5,894 bases of DNA from Deltaproteobacteria bacterium (GTDB taxonomy: Bacteria; Desulfobacterota; Desulfomonilia; UBA1062). The position numbers were made by a program, and so were the translations under genes. Position 1 is the first letter of the stretch. Each line of letters starts with the position of its first letter. The notes under the pieces are model-generated. The model was not told the origin of the DNA. It saw nothing but the letters and a program-made list of their open reading frames with translations, and did not search any database. The DNA lies in assembly GCA_020053185.1 (NCBI GenBank), contig JAGVNP010000212.1:1-5894 (forward strand). The letters are read 5' to 3'. This document shows, one piece after another, positions 1 to 5,887 of this stretch.

Positions 1-4
1 AACT

Positions 5-16
5 ACTTGATTTTAT
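5..16. repeat. 12-bp direct repeat, left copy
   Basis: The 12-mer acttgattttat occurs here and again, identical and in the same orientation, at 353-364. The two copies bracket about 336 bp of non-coding, hairpin-rich DNA. A perfect 12-mer at this distance is unlikely by chance, although AT richness raises the odds. It could be a target-site duplication or a recombination scar. I see no convincing terminal inverted repeats just inside the two copies, so the insertion reading is only a hypothesis. Confidence 0.6.
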
Positions 17-81
17 TACACCCAAAAATCTAAAAAACACCGGTTTGGGACTTTTCCGACAGCCTCTGTTGTTAAACTAAT

Positions 82-97
82 CCTTGTTATAATAAGG
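82..97 (+). promoter_or_regulatory. Near-palindrome containing a consensus -10 hexamer
   Basis: A perfect TATAAT lies at 88-93 inside a 16-bp near-palindrome (ccttgttataataagg, 14 of 16 positions symmetric). The best upstream -35 match is poor (CTGTTG at 66-71, 16-bp spacer). A second palindrome, GGGTACCC, abuts it at 97-104. It may be a promoter overlapped by an operator that would transcribe the hairpin-rich stretch to its right, but the weak -35 keeps confidence low. Confidence 0.3.
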
Positions 98-105
98 GGT
101 ACCCT

Positions 106-219
106 TGAAACCGGTGAGCGAGAGCAGAAAAAATCCGGGAAAAAGCAAAACCTGAGCGAAGCGAATTTTTGCGGCCGGATTTTTTCAAATGAGCGAACGA
201 ACTCTTTAGAGCGGTTTCA
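106..219. repeat. Triple nested foldback (imperfect long inverted repeat)
   Basis: Three perfect stems nest inside one another. The outer is TGAAACCG (106-113) with CGGTTTCA (212-219), 8 bp. The middle is gaaaaaatccgg (127-138) with ccggattttttc (175-186), 12 bp. The inner is gcaaaa (145-150) with ttttgc (167-172), 6 bp, closing a 16-nt loop. Transcribed from either strand, this would form a long rod with internal loops. The middle stem carries an A6/T6 tract like a bidirectional terminator, but its T run is base-paired within a larger structure. It could be a structured RNA, a non-autonomous mobile repeat or a terminator. No reading frame is apparent in it. Confidence 0.65.
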
Positions 220-227
220 TCGGGGCG

Positions 228-256
228 CCCTTTCTTTCGGTCGAGCAAAGAAAGGG
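228..256. repeat. 10-bp perfect hairpin
   Basis: ccctttcttt (228-237) pairs perfectly with aaagaaaggg (247-256) around a 9-nt loop. The 8-bp palindrome GGGCGCCC (223-230) overlaps its left arm. It lies 8 bp to the right of the nested foldback and belongs to the same hairpin cluster. There is no T tract after it, so a simple intrinsic terminator is not supported. Confidence 0.55.
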
Positions 257-259
257 ACG

Positions 260-273
260 AAGCACTGGTGCTT
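260..273. repeat. Small inverted repeat
   Basis: aagcac (260-265) and gtgctt (268-273) are inverted copies separated by 2 bp. As a hairpin, the innermost pair would open to leave a 5-bp stem and 4-nt loop. It is the third dyad of the upstream hairpin cluster. No function can be assigned. Confidence 0.4.
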
Positions 274-352
274 TCACGAGATTTGTATAGTTATTCGCAC
301 AGATCAAAACAACTGAATACCAACAACGGACAACTGACTGTTTTCATCAATC

Positions 353-364
353 ACTTGATTTTAT
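353..364. repeat. 12-bp direct repeat, right copy
   Basis: This is the second, identical copy of the 12-mer at 5-16. It is immediately followed by a 5-bp hairpin (ATGCT 363-367, AGCAT 371-375) and contains TTGATT, which could act as a -35 element for the downstream gene. Confidence 0.6.
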
Positions 365-382
365 GCTGAGAGCATGTATCCT
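355..382 (+). promoter_or_regulatory. Possible promoter of the nnr gene
   Basis: TTGATT (355-360) and TATCCT (377-382) are separated by 16 bp and match the sigma-70 consensus at 4 of 6 positions each. Transcription would begin near 389, only a few bases before the Shine-Dalgarno at 394-400, giving a very short leader. It overlaps a small hairpin (363-375). This is weak evidence; the promoter could instead lie further upstream. Confidence 0.3.
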
Positions 383-393
383 TATTGGAATAT

Positions 394-400
394 AAGGAGG
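394..400 (+). promoter_or_regulatory. Strong ribosome binding site deciding the nnr start
   Basis: AAGGAGG at 394-400, 5 nt before ATG 406, is an excellent Shine-Dalgarno. It fixes the start at 406. The longer in-frame TTG at 385 would place the Shine-Dalgarno inside the coding region and has no good site of its own. Confidence 0.85.
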
Positions 401-405
401 GGGTC

Positions 406-1977
406 ATGAAGGTTAGCACAGTACAAGAGATGAGGGCGCTTGACCGTTACGCCATAGAGCAGCTTGGCATTCCTGAAGAGATATTGATGGAGAATGCAGG
501 TATTGCATCCTCTATTGTGATCCAGAACGAGTTTGGCGTCCAAGATAGGAAATTTGTTGTGTTATGCGGAATCGGGAACAATGGCGGAGACGGCCTTGTT
601 ATTGCGCGAAAAATTCATTCCAATGGCGCTAAGGTAAAGGTGTTCATTCTGGGTGATGCAACAAAATTCAAAGGCGCAGCACTTTTAAATTTTCAGATGG
701 CATCCAAACTTTCTATCGATATTCAGGAAGTAAAATCTCTCGCTTCAGTTAAAAATGAGATTGTTCGAAGCGATGCAGTGGTGGATGCCATGTTCGGCAC
801 TGGCCTTGATCGGGACGTGGACGGGATTTTCAAAAATGTTATCCGGTTGATAAATGAGAGTAAAAAGCCGGTGTTCAGTCTGGATATTCCTTCTGGAGTA
901 AATGGCAATACAGGCCAGATCATGGGCTCGGCAGTAAAAGCAGATTTTACCATCACGTACGGCCTGCCAAAGATTGGGAATATGCTCTATCCTGGATATG
1001 ATTATTGCGGAAAATTGTATGTATCGCATATCTCATTTCCGCCTTCCCTCTATAATGCAGATTCATTAAAAATTGCACTCAATGATCCAATCCCTCTTCC
1101 ATCAAGGGCCAAGGCAGGACATAAAGGTGATTTTGGCGAGGTCCTGTTTATTGCAGGTGCGCGCAATTATTTTGGCGCGCCGTATTTTGCCAGCATGTCG
1201 TTTTTAAAGTCTGGCGGCGGGTACGCACGGCTTGCTTTACCAAAATCCATGACTGCATCGATCGCCAAAAAAGGCAAAGAATTGGTGTTCATGCCGCAGG
1301 AAGAAACTGATTCGGGCAGTATCTCTTTAAAGAACATGGATGCGCTTCTTGCGCTTTCGGAAAAGATGGATATGGTGGTAATTGGGCCTGGCATGTCGCT
1401 TAATGAAGAAACACAGCAGCTCGTAAGAGAGCTGGCTGTAAAGATCAAAAAGCCCCTGCTCATTGATGGAGATGGAATCACGGCAGTGTCAAGGGATCTG
1501 GAAGTGATCAGGAAAAGAAAGGCTAAGACTATCCTGACCCCGCATCTGGGCGAAATGGTGCGGATCACAGGGGTTAGCCCAACTGAAATCGATAAAAATA
1601 AGATAAACATATTACAGAAAACCTGTCAGGATCTGGATGTCATTATTGTTCTCAAGGGGGCGCATTCGCTTATTGGGTATCCTGACGGAAAGGTTTTTGT
1701 AAACTTAAGCGGGAATTCCGGCATGGCAACGGCGGGCTCTGGCGATGTGCTCGCAGGTGCTATTGCTGCCATGCATGGTCTGGGGCTTTCCATTGAAGAT
1801 GCAGCGAGAAAAGGCGTATTCGTGCACGGTCTTGCTGGCGACCTTGCAGTAGAAAAGCTAGGTCAAGACGGAATAACAGCAGAAGACATCTTAAAACACA
1901 TAGCCAATGCTATGAAAACGGAAAGAAATGGCTTATGCGAGTATCTACAGGAAAACTACCGTGTTAAGGTATTGTAG
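406..1977 (+). CDS. nnr: Bifunctional NAD(P)H-hydrate epimerase / ADP(ATP)-dependent NAD(P)H-hydrate dehydratase
   Basis: This cytosolic repair enzyme of 523 residues has the usual length for the fused form. The N-terminal YjeF_N domain (about 1-215) interconverts the R and S epimers of hydrated NAD(P)H. It shows GIGNNGGDGLV at 55-65, DAMFGTGL at 127-134 and DIPSGVNG at 160-167. The C-terminal ribokinase-like domain (about 230-505) dehydrates S-NAD(P)HX back to NAD(P)H using ADP or ATP. It shows HKGDFGEVLFIAG at 239-251, IGPGMS at 326-331, DGDG at 354-357, TPHLGEM at 378-384 and the nucleotide-binding TAGSGDVLAG at 442-451. All hallmark motifs are intact, so both activities are expected. The start at ATG 406 is chosen for the strong AAGGAGG. 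The gene appears to stand alone; the next gene is 234 bp downstream and no clear intrinsic terminator follows the TAG stop. Family assignment is firm. Confidence 0.96.
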   Translation: MKVSTVQEMRALDRYAIEQLGIPEEILMENAGIASSIVIQNEFGVQDRKFVVLCGIGNNGGDGLVIARKIHSNGAKVKVFILGDATKFKGAALLNFQMASKLSIDIQEVKSLASVKNEIVRSDAVVDAMFGTGLDRDVDGIFKNVIRLINESKKPVFSLDIPSGVNGNTGQIMGSAVKADFTITYGLPKIGNMLYPGYDYCGKLYVSHISFPPSLYNADSLKIALNDPIPLPSRAKAGHKGDFGEVLFIAGARNYFGAPYFASMSFLKSGGGYARLALPKSMTASIAKKGKELVFMPQEETDSGSISLKNMDALLALSEKMDMVVIGPGMSLNEETQQLVRELAVKIKKPLLIDGDGITAVSRDLEVIRKRKAKTILTPHLGEMVRITGVSPTEIDKNKINILQKTCQDLDVIIVLKGAHSLIGYPDGKVFVNLSGNSGMATAGSGDVLAGAIAAMHGLGLSIEDAARKGVFVHGLAGDLAVEKLGQDGITAEDILKHIANAMKTERNGLCEYLQENYRVKVL

Positions 1978-2031
1978 GGCTAAAAGGGGATATTCTATCA
2001 ATCTACTATTAAACAAGAAAGGGTTAACCAA

Positions 2032-2060
2032 TTGTAGTATTTTGACAGTTGTTTTATACT
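2032..2060 (+). promoter_or_regulatory. Candidate promoter for the MEDS-PAS-LuxR regulator
   Basis: TATACT (2055-2060, 5 of 6 to the -10 consensus) lies 17 bp downstream of TTGTAG (2032-2037, a weak -35). A perfect TTGACA at 2042-2047 is also present, but no good -10 lies at the right distance from it (2064-2070). The exact start site is therefore uncertain. Either way the mRNA would have a leader of about 140 nt or more before the regulator gene. Confidence 0.35.
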
Positions 2061-2081
2061 TAAAGATTAGTATTGACTGTT
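2035..2081. repeat. Imperfect tandem repeat upstream of the regulator
   Basis: tagtattttgacagtt (2035-2050) recurs as tagtattgactgtt (2068-2081), differing by a 2-nt gap and one base. The TTGAC cores are 31 bp apart, close to three helical turns, which would put both copies on the same face of the DNA. This is the arrangement expected of a paired operator, or of a duplicated -35 region. Which protein binds, if any, is unknown; autoregulation by the downstream LuxR-type protein is one possibility. Confidence 0.4.
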
Positions 2082-2120
2082 AGAAAACTATCATGTAAAA
2101 GCTGACCGCATGTTAAAAAT

Positions 2121-2133
2121 TGACCTCGGGTCA
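2121..2133. promoter_or_regulatory. Dyad TGACC-TCG-GGTCA in the regulator leader
   Basis: TGACC (2121-2125) and GGTCA (2129-2133) form a perfect 5-bp inverted repeat around TCG. A further TGACC sits 18 bp upstream (2103-2107). GGTT-AG-AACC (2142-2151) forms another dyad, and gaggtt (2140-2145) could pair with gacctc (2122-2127), allowing one G-U pair, as an alternative fold. It may be an operator or a leader RNA structure; no known riboswitch class is recognised. Confidence 0.3.
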
Positions 2134-2165
2134 GAATTTGAGGTTAGAACCATAAAGCATCGAGA

Positions 2166-2188
2166 TAGTGTCAGATAAAAAAACACTA
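2166..2188 (+). promoter_or_regulatory. Hairpin just upstream of the regulator ribosome binding site
   Basis: tagtgt (2166-2171) is the inverse complement of acacta (2183-2188), with an A-rich 11-nt loop. It ends 8 nt before AAAGGAG (2197-2203), the Shine-Dalgarno of the next gene, which sits 8 nt from ATG 2212. The stem is AT-rich and its stability is modest, so any role in translation is speculative. Confidence 0.3.
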
Positions 2189-2211
2189 ATAGCAGCAAAG
2201 GAGAAGTAGAC

Positions 2212-3807
2212 ATGCAGGAAAAAGAATATCCCAGGAATACGCATACGTCCACCAACTTTACAGAAGATGAGAAGAAAAATCTCTTTTCGTATTATTCGCT
2301 AGAGTTTTTGGATGAAACAGATGAAGATGAAAAGACACATCCTCAAAAATTTCTTGTTGAGAAAGAACAGCTCTCTTATGGAGATCATGTTTGCGCTCTA
2401 TATGACAAAGAAGAAGAACATCGCGCAATTGTTTCCTCGCTCATAAATGATCGAATGTCTCAAAAAGACAAGGTAATCTATCTAAGCAATGCCCAATCAA
2501 AAGAAGAAGTCATCAAATATTTGCAGGAAGATATCAAGGATGCCTCGATAATTGAAAGCGTTAGATTCTCAGTTATTCCCTGTCCCAGGAAGGGTGACTC
2601 GTGCGATCTGGATGCAATAATCCCATTGTTACAGGCTAGAATAGGGCATGCAGAGAATGTAAGTATCATCTGCGAGATTGACAAGATTGTAACATCTGAG
2701 GAGGCAGTGCTTAAATTTGAACAAAAGCTCCATGAGCTTATATCCACGCGTAAACGTTTGTCTGTTTGTTTCTATAATAAAAGAAATATTAACGCGCACA
2801 TCCTCCTTAGCGCGATCTGGACACATCCTTTTGCCATGATAGGAACAAAGCTTGTCCAAAACCAGTATTTTGTAAACCCTGAAAAGCTGATAAACACTGA
2901 TCATGCAGTAATAGTATATGATCATTACGAAGATTGTCTTACAAAAGGATTCCTTTCCGGTAAAACCATTTACGACGAAGAGCGGTGGTATCAGCAGTTT
3001 GTTGATCTTCTTCCCCAGAGTATCTGGGAGATCGATAAACAGGGAAATTTCACATTTATGAACAAATTTATGCGCGAGCGGTTTGGATTTACCACTGACA
3101 GGCTGGAAAAGGGCGTCAATATACAAGATATTCTATCCCCGAGCCTTAAGGAAAAACTTTTTTCAATGCAGCCAATTATAAATGGTTCTCCGGAAAAAGG
3201 TATTTATGGAGAAACAGTGGTTGTGAATAAAGATGGGGAAGAGGTTCCTGTAGCACTCTATATTCTTCCTGCTTCCAGAAAACAGGGAAGAGAGAGGGTA
3301 AGGGGTATTACTATAAACCTTAAAGCTGTAAAAGAGAAAGAAGAAGCTCTTAAACAAAAGCAGGAAGAGCTTACGCTTAAGAATATTGAACTTGAAGAAA
3401 CGAACACAGCAATGAAAGTATTACTAAAAAGAGTGGACAGCGATAAGGGTACGATTGAGGATCAAATGCTTGCAAATGTCAAAAACCGGATAATGCCATA
3501 TGTAAGGAAGCTTAAGGAAAGTAATCTAAGGGAGGATCAGGCTGTATATATAAAGCTTATAGAGACCAATATAAATGAGATCGTCTCGCCTTTTATTGCA
3601 AAGCTTTCTTCAACGCATACCACCTTGACACCAAAGGAAATCCAGGTGTCCACATATATCAAGGATGGGATGACTACAAAGGAGATCGCAAAGATGCTGA
3701 ATGTCTCGACAAATGCAATTGATCTTCACCGTCATCACATCAGGCAGAAGCTCGGCCTGAACAAGAAAAAGATGAACCTTGTTTCATATCTGCTGTCTTT
3801 GTCGTAG
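2212..3807 (+). CDS. MEDS-PAS-LuxR one-component sensory regulator
   Basis: This 531-residue, probably cytosolic regulator shows no signal peptide or membrane segment. Residues 1-50 are acidic and unassigned. Residues about 53-225 match a MEDS (methanogen/methylotroph DcmR sensory) domain, opening with LSYGDHVCALYD at 54-65. A PAS domain spans about 256-370 (WYQQFVDLLPQSIWEID at its start). A charged coiled coil follows (372-407), then a conserved linker (408-465). The C-terminal LuxR/FixJ-type helix-turn-helix covers 468-531, with LTPKEIQ at 472-478, TTKEIAKMLNVS at 488-499 and the recognition helix around 500-512. There is no histidine kinase or receiver domain, so ligand binding by MEDS or PAS probably controls DNA binding directly. 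MEDS is known from DcmR, a dichloromethane-responsive repressor; the ligand here is unknown. The start at ATG 2212 is supported by AAAGGAG at 2197-2203. It converges with queF, stops 5 bp apart, so it is not in that operon. Its targets are unknown. Confidence 0.88.
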   Translation: MQEKEYPRNTHTSTNFTEDEKKNLFSYYSLEFLDETDEDEKTHPQKFLVEKEQLSYGDHVCALYDKEEEHRAIVSSLINDRMSQKDKVIYLSNAQSKEEVIKYLQEDIKDASIIESVRFSVIPCPRKGDSCDLDAIIPLLQARIGHAENVSIICEIDKIVTSEEAVLKFEQKLHELISTRKRLSVCFYNKRNINAHILLSAIWTHPFAMIGTKLVQNQYFVNPEKLINTDHAVIVYDHYEDCLTKGFLSGKTIYDEERWYQQFVDLLPQSIWEIDKQGNFTFMNKFMRERFGFTTDRLEKGVNIQDILSPSLKEKLFSMQPIINGSPEKGIYGETVVVNKDGEEVPVALYILPASRKQGRERVRGITINLKAVKEKEEALKQKQEELTLKNIELEETNTAMKVLLKRVDSDKGTIEDQMLANVKNRIMPYVRKLKESNLREDQAVYIKLIETNINEIVSPFIAKLSSTHTTLTPKEIQVSTYIKDGMTTKEIAKMLNVSTNAIDLHRHHIRQKLGLNKKKMNLVSYLLSLS

Positions 3808-3812
3808 AAGCC

Positions 3813-4604
3813 CTACTGCCTCGGCAGTCGTAATTTATCAGTTTCTTCTGGGCTGATCTTTTCCGAGCATCGTACCGGGTTAATGTCAATCCCGCCGCGC
3901 CGCGTATATAGACAGTAGACCATGAGATAGTCGGGTTTGCATTTTTTGCAGATATCCGCAAAGATCTGCTCGCAGCAAGCCTCGCTGAAACCCTTATGCT
4001 CTCTGTAAGAAATGATGTATCTGAGCAGGGATGCATGATCAATCTTCTGGCCTTTATATGTTATAATCACGGTTGCCCAGTCAGGCTGTCCGGTTATCGG
4101 GCATGTGCTACGCAGTAGATGGGAATACACTGTCTGGTCTTCATGGCCGATCTCAAGCCTTAAAAGTTCTGGCGCCACTATGTAATTGCTTGCATCAATG
4201 TCCATGTCATCGAGGCAAATCCCCTGGATCTCGCTTTGCCAGGCAAGATCTTTTTGCTCAAGTATTTTTACCTTGATCCATCCGGGTGACAGGACCTGTT
4301 CAATGTCATAACGTATGGTATCCTCCACCTCTTTTTTCGAGCCGAAGTTTGCATAATTAAAACTTCCCAGATAGAGTTTAAGGGATTTTGACTCAACAAT
4401 GCAGCGCGTATCACACGGGTAAATAAGCTCAAGTATTCCCACATGGGGTTTTCCCTTTGTATCGAGCCATGAGAGCTCATATGCACGCCAGAGATCAAAT
4501 CCGTAAAATTGAGCAGCAATGTGTTTTCTTTTTACTGCACAAAGAAGGGTCGGATCATACTTGGACGGATATTTCGTTTTTTTGCCCAGCACCAATCGTT
4601 TCAT
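3813..4604 (-). CDS. queF: NADPH-dependent 7-cyano-7-deazaguanine (preQ0) reductase, long bimodular form
   Basis: QueF reduces the nitrile of preQ0 to the aminomethyl group of preQ1, using two NADPH, in queuosine biosynthesis. At 263 residues this is the long, two-module (E. coli-like) T-fold form rather than the short form of about 150. The N-terminal module carries the NADPH-binding motif ESKSLKLYL at 71-79. The C-terminal module carries the nucleophile Cys168 in RSTCPITGQPDW, its partner Asp175, and TRRGGIDINP at 234-243. By ungapped counting against the E. coli enzyme as I recall it (Cys190, Asp197, His229, Glu230), Glu230 is kept as Glu208 but the His is Ser207, in GFSEACC. That may reduce or alter activity. 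The start overlaps the queC stop by 4 bp (ATGA), with GAGG 8 nt upstream inside queC. It is the last gene of the minus-strand operon. Confidence 0.94.
   Translation of the reverse strand: MKRLVLGKKTKYPSKYDPTLLCAVKRKHIAAQFYGFDLWRAYELSWLDTKGKPHVGILELIYPCDTRCIVESKSLKLYLGSFNYANFGSKKEVEDTIRYDIEQVLSPGWIKVKILEQKDLAWQSEIQGICLDDMDIDASNYIVAPELLRLEIGHEDQTVYSHLLRSTCPITGQPDWATVIITYKGQKIDHASLLRYIISYREHKGFSEACCEQIFADICKKCKPDYLMVYCLYTRRGGIDINPVRCSEKISPEETDKLRLPRQ
3815..3828. terminator. Small palindrome at the convergent gene junction
   Basis: actgcc (3815-3820) and ggcagt (3823-3828) are inverted copies 2 bp apart, overlapping the queF stop codon and starting 8 bp past the regulator stop. As RNA it would be a 5-bp stem with a 4-nt loop. 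Placement between convergent genes suggests a bidirectional transcription barrier, but neither side has a convincing T tract, so this is a weak call. Confidence 0.25.
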
Positions 4605-5260
4605 TCTGCATACCTCGTAGGATCAATGCCCTTTTCAAATTCAAGGGCAGTTTTTCGCTCGAGACATGTTGCGCATCTGCCGCAGTGGAGATCAAGGCCC
4701 TTGTAGCACGACCATGTCGTGGTAAAATCAAAGCCAATGGATCTGCCTTTTTGAGCAATCTGCTTTTTATCGAGCCCTTCAAACGGGGCCAAAATCTTTA
4801 CTTTTGTATAAGTCCCTTCAAATGCAGCTTCTGCCATAGCCTTGTTAAAACTTACCCTGCAGTCAGGGTATACTGGATGATCGCCTTTATGTGACGCGAT
4901 CAGCACATGTTCGATCTTGTGGTTTTCCGCATATCCCACTGCAATAGATAGCAGAATACCATTTCGAAAAGGCACCACAGTAAATGACATAGACTCTGTT
5001 CTGTACGGCCCATCCGGAATATCCGGACCTGTTTCAAGAAGCGATGAGGAAAAAAGTGAGTTGATGAAAGGAAGTTTTATCTTCTTAAATACAGCACCGT
5101 ATTTTTTTGCAAGAGCTTTTGAAGCTGCGATCTCCTTTTTGGCATGCTTAGATCCATAATCAAAGGTTAAGGCATGGATAGTCTCATACTGATTTTTTGC
5201 GCATGCGAGCAGCACACCAGAATCCATACCGCCAGAGAGAAGGATCACTGCATCTGCCAT
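4601..5260 (-). CDS. queC: 7-cyano-7-deazaguanine (preQ0) synthase
   Basis: QueC is an ATP-dependent, PP-loop enzyme that converts 7-carboxy-7-deazaguanine and ammonia to preQ0. The protein has 219 residues, the usual length. It shows the pyrophosphate-binding loop SGGMDS at 9-14, DYGSKH at 34-39, VVPFRNG at 95-101, HKGDHPVYPDCR at 124-135, and four C-terminal zinc ligands: Cys185 in SCYKG, then Cys193, Cys196 and Cys199 in HCGRCATC. All key residues appear intact. Its ATG follows the queE TAA with no gap (TAAATG), with a weak purine-rich AGGG upstream, so translation is probably coupled to queE. Its own TGA overlaps the queF ATG. The product feeds directly to QueF. The same preQ0 could also feed archaeosine-like or DNA deazapurine pathways, but the adjacent queF points to queuosine. 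Confidence 0.96.
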   Translation of the reverse strand: MADAVILLSGGMDSGVLLACAKNQYETIHALTFDYGSKHAKKEIAASKALAKKYGAVFKKIKLPFINSLFSSSLLETGPDIPDGPYRTESMSFTVVPFRNGILLSIAVGYAENHKIEHVLIASHKGDHPVYPDCRVSFNKAMAEAAFEGTYTKVKILAPFEGLDKKQIAQKGRSIGFDFTTTWSCYKGLDLHCGRCATCLERKTALEFEKGIDPTRYAE

Positions 5261-5887
5261 TTAGACACCCTGCTTTCCATCAAAAACCAGGGTCTGTAAC
5301 CTTGGTGTCATTCTATAGCCATGCGTCTTACAGAAATCAAATATTGCCCCCATATTTTTTAGCTGCTCTTTTCTTTTTGCTCCCATTGGCATGATGTATA
5401 CATGGTCTTTTTTTATTTTGTTTTCAATAATAAACTTGGTGATAGGTTCAAAAAGTTTCTTTGTAGCAACAAACTTAAAGACACTGGCTCTTTTTAAATT
5501 CTTTGAACTGAGATGCCATGAGCCATTTATGTATTTTGGGCTGCATACTATAAAGGCGTCTTTTATTTTTGGGATCTCAATTTTTCCGCTGGTCTCATAG
5601 TGGACATCGTACCCGATCGCTCGTAATTTTTCGTGAAGGTCTTTAAGCCCTGATTTCCACTGGAGAAAAGGCTCACCCCCTGTGATCACTATATGAGTGC
5701 ATGGAAACGTTTTGATCTTTTTTATGATCCCGTCATTTTTTATCTCAGAACCTTTATCCCATGCATATTTTGTATCGCACCAGGTGCAGTAAGGCTCTTT
5801 GCATCCGGCCAGCCTGATGAATATGGCAGGCATTCCGAGAAAAGGCCCTTCTCCCTGGATAGAATAGAATATCTCATTGATCAGCAT
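5261..5887 (-). CDS. queE: 7-carboxy-7-deazaguanine synthase (radical SAM)
   Basis: QueE is a radical SAM enzyme that rearranges 6-carboxy-5,6,7,8-tetrahydropterin to 7-carboxy-7-deazaguanine. The 208-residue protein opens with the family signature NEIFYSIQGEGPFLGMPAIF at 4-23. The [4Fe-4S] ligands are Cys29, Cys34 and Cys37 in CKEPYCTWC, a CX4CX2C spacing, where I recall CX3CX2C as the usual radical SAM pattern and CX14CX2C in some QueE. Further motifs are GGEP at 70-73, ETSG at 98-101, CSPK at 115-118 and a C-terminal PRLQTLVFDGKQGV resembling the HTLVWGNKRGV end I recall from Bacillus QueE. The ATG is only 7 bp from the window edge, so its ribosome binding site is not visible. The frame is open upstream to the edge, but the family N-terminus fits this start. 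It is the first visible gene of the operon. Confidence 0.94.
   Translation of the reverse strand: MLINEIFYSIQGEGPFLGMPAIFIRLAGCKEPYCTWCDTKYAWDKGSEIKNDGIIKKIKTFPCTHIVITGGEPFLQWKSGLKDLHEKLRAIGYDVHYETSGKIEIPKIKDAFIVCSPKYINGSWHLSSKNLKRASVFKFVATKKLFEPITKFIIENKIKKDHVYIMPMGAKRKEQLKNMGAIFDFCKTHGYRMTPRLQTLVFDGKQGV

Noticed and set aside
127..186. Simple intrinsic terminator at the A6/T6 stem
   Set aside because: The loop is 36 nt and the T tract is fully paired inside a larger foldback. Termination is possible, but it is not a standard terminator and was described as a repeat instead.
115..196. CRISPR-like array from the three TGAGCGA copies
   Set aside because: The repeated unit is only 7 bp and the intervening segments are inverted repeats of one another, not unique spacers.
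385..405. Longer nnr start at TTG 385
   Set aside because: It would place the strong AAGGAGG inside the coding region, and the seven extra residues do not resemble the family N-terminus. ATG 406 is better supported.
1167..1610. Minus-strand open frame of 147 codons inside nnr
   Set aside because: It is opposite the dehydratase domain, which has intact motifs. It has no ribosome binding site or family resemblance that I can see.
2101..2151. Insertion-sequence remnant
   Set aside because: The repeated TGACC motifs loosely recall IS ends, but no transposase fragment or defined terminal repeat is present, so it is not listed as a mobile element.
4457..4894. Plus-strand open frame of 145 codons opposite queF/queC
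   Set aside because: It lies antisense to two well-supported enzymes, has no recognisable domain, and is a by-product of their codon use.
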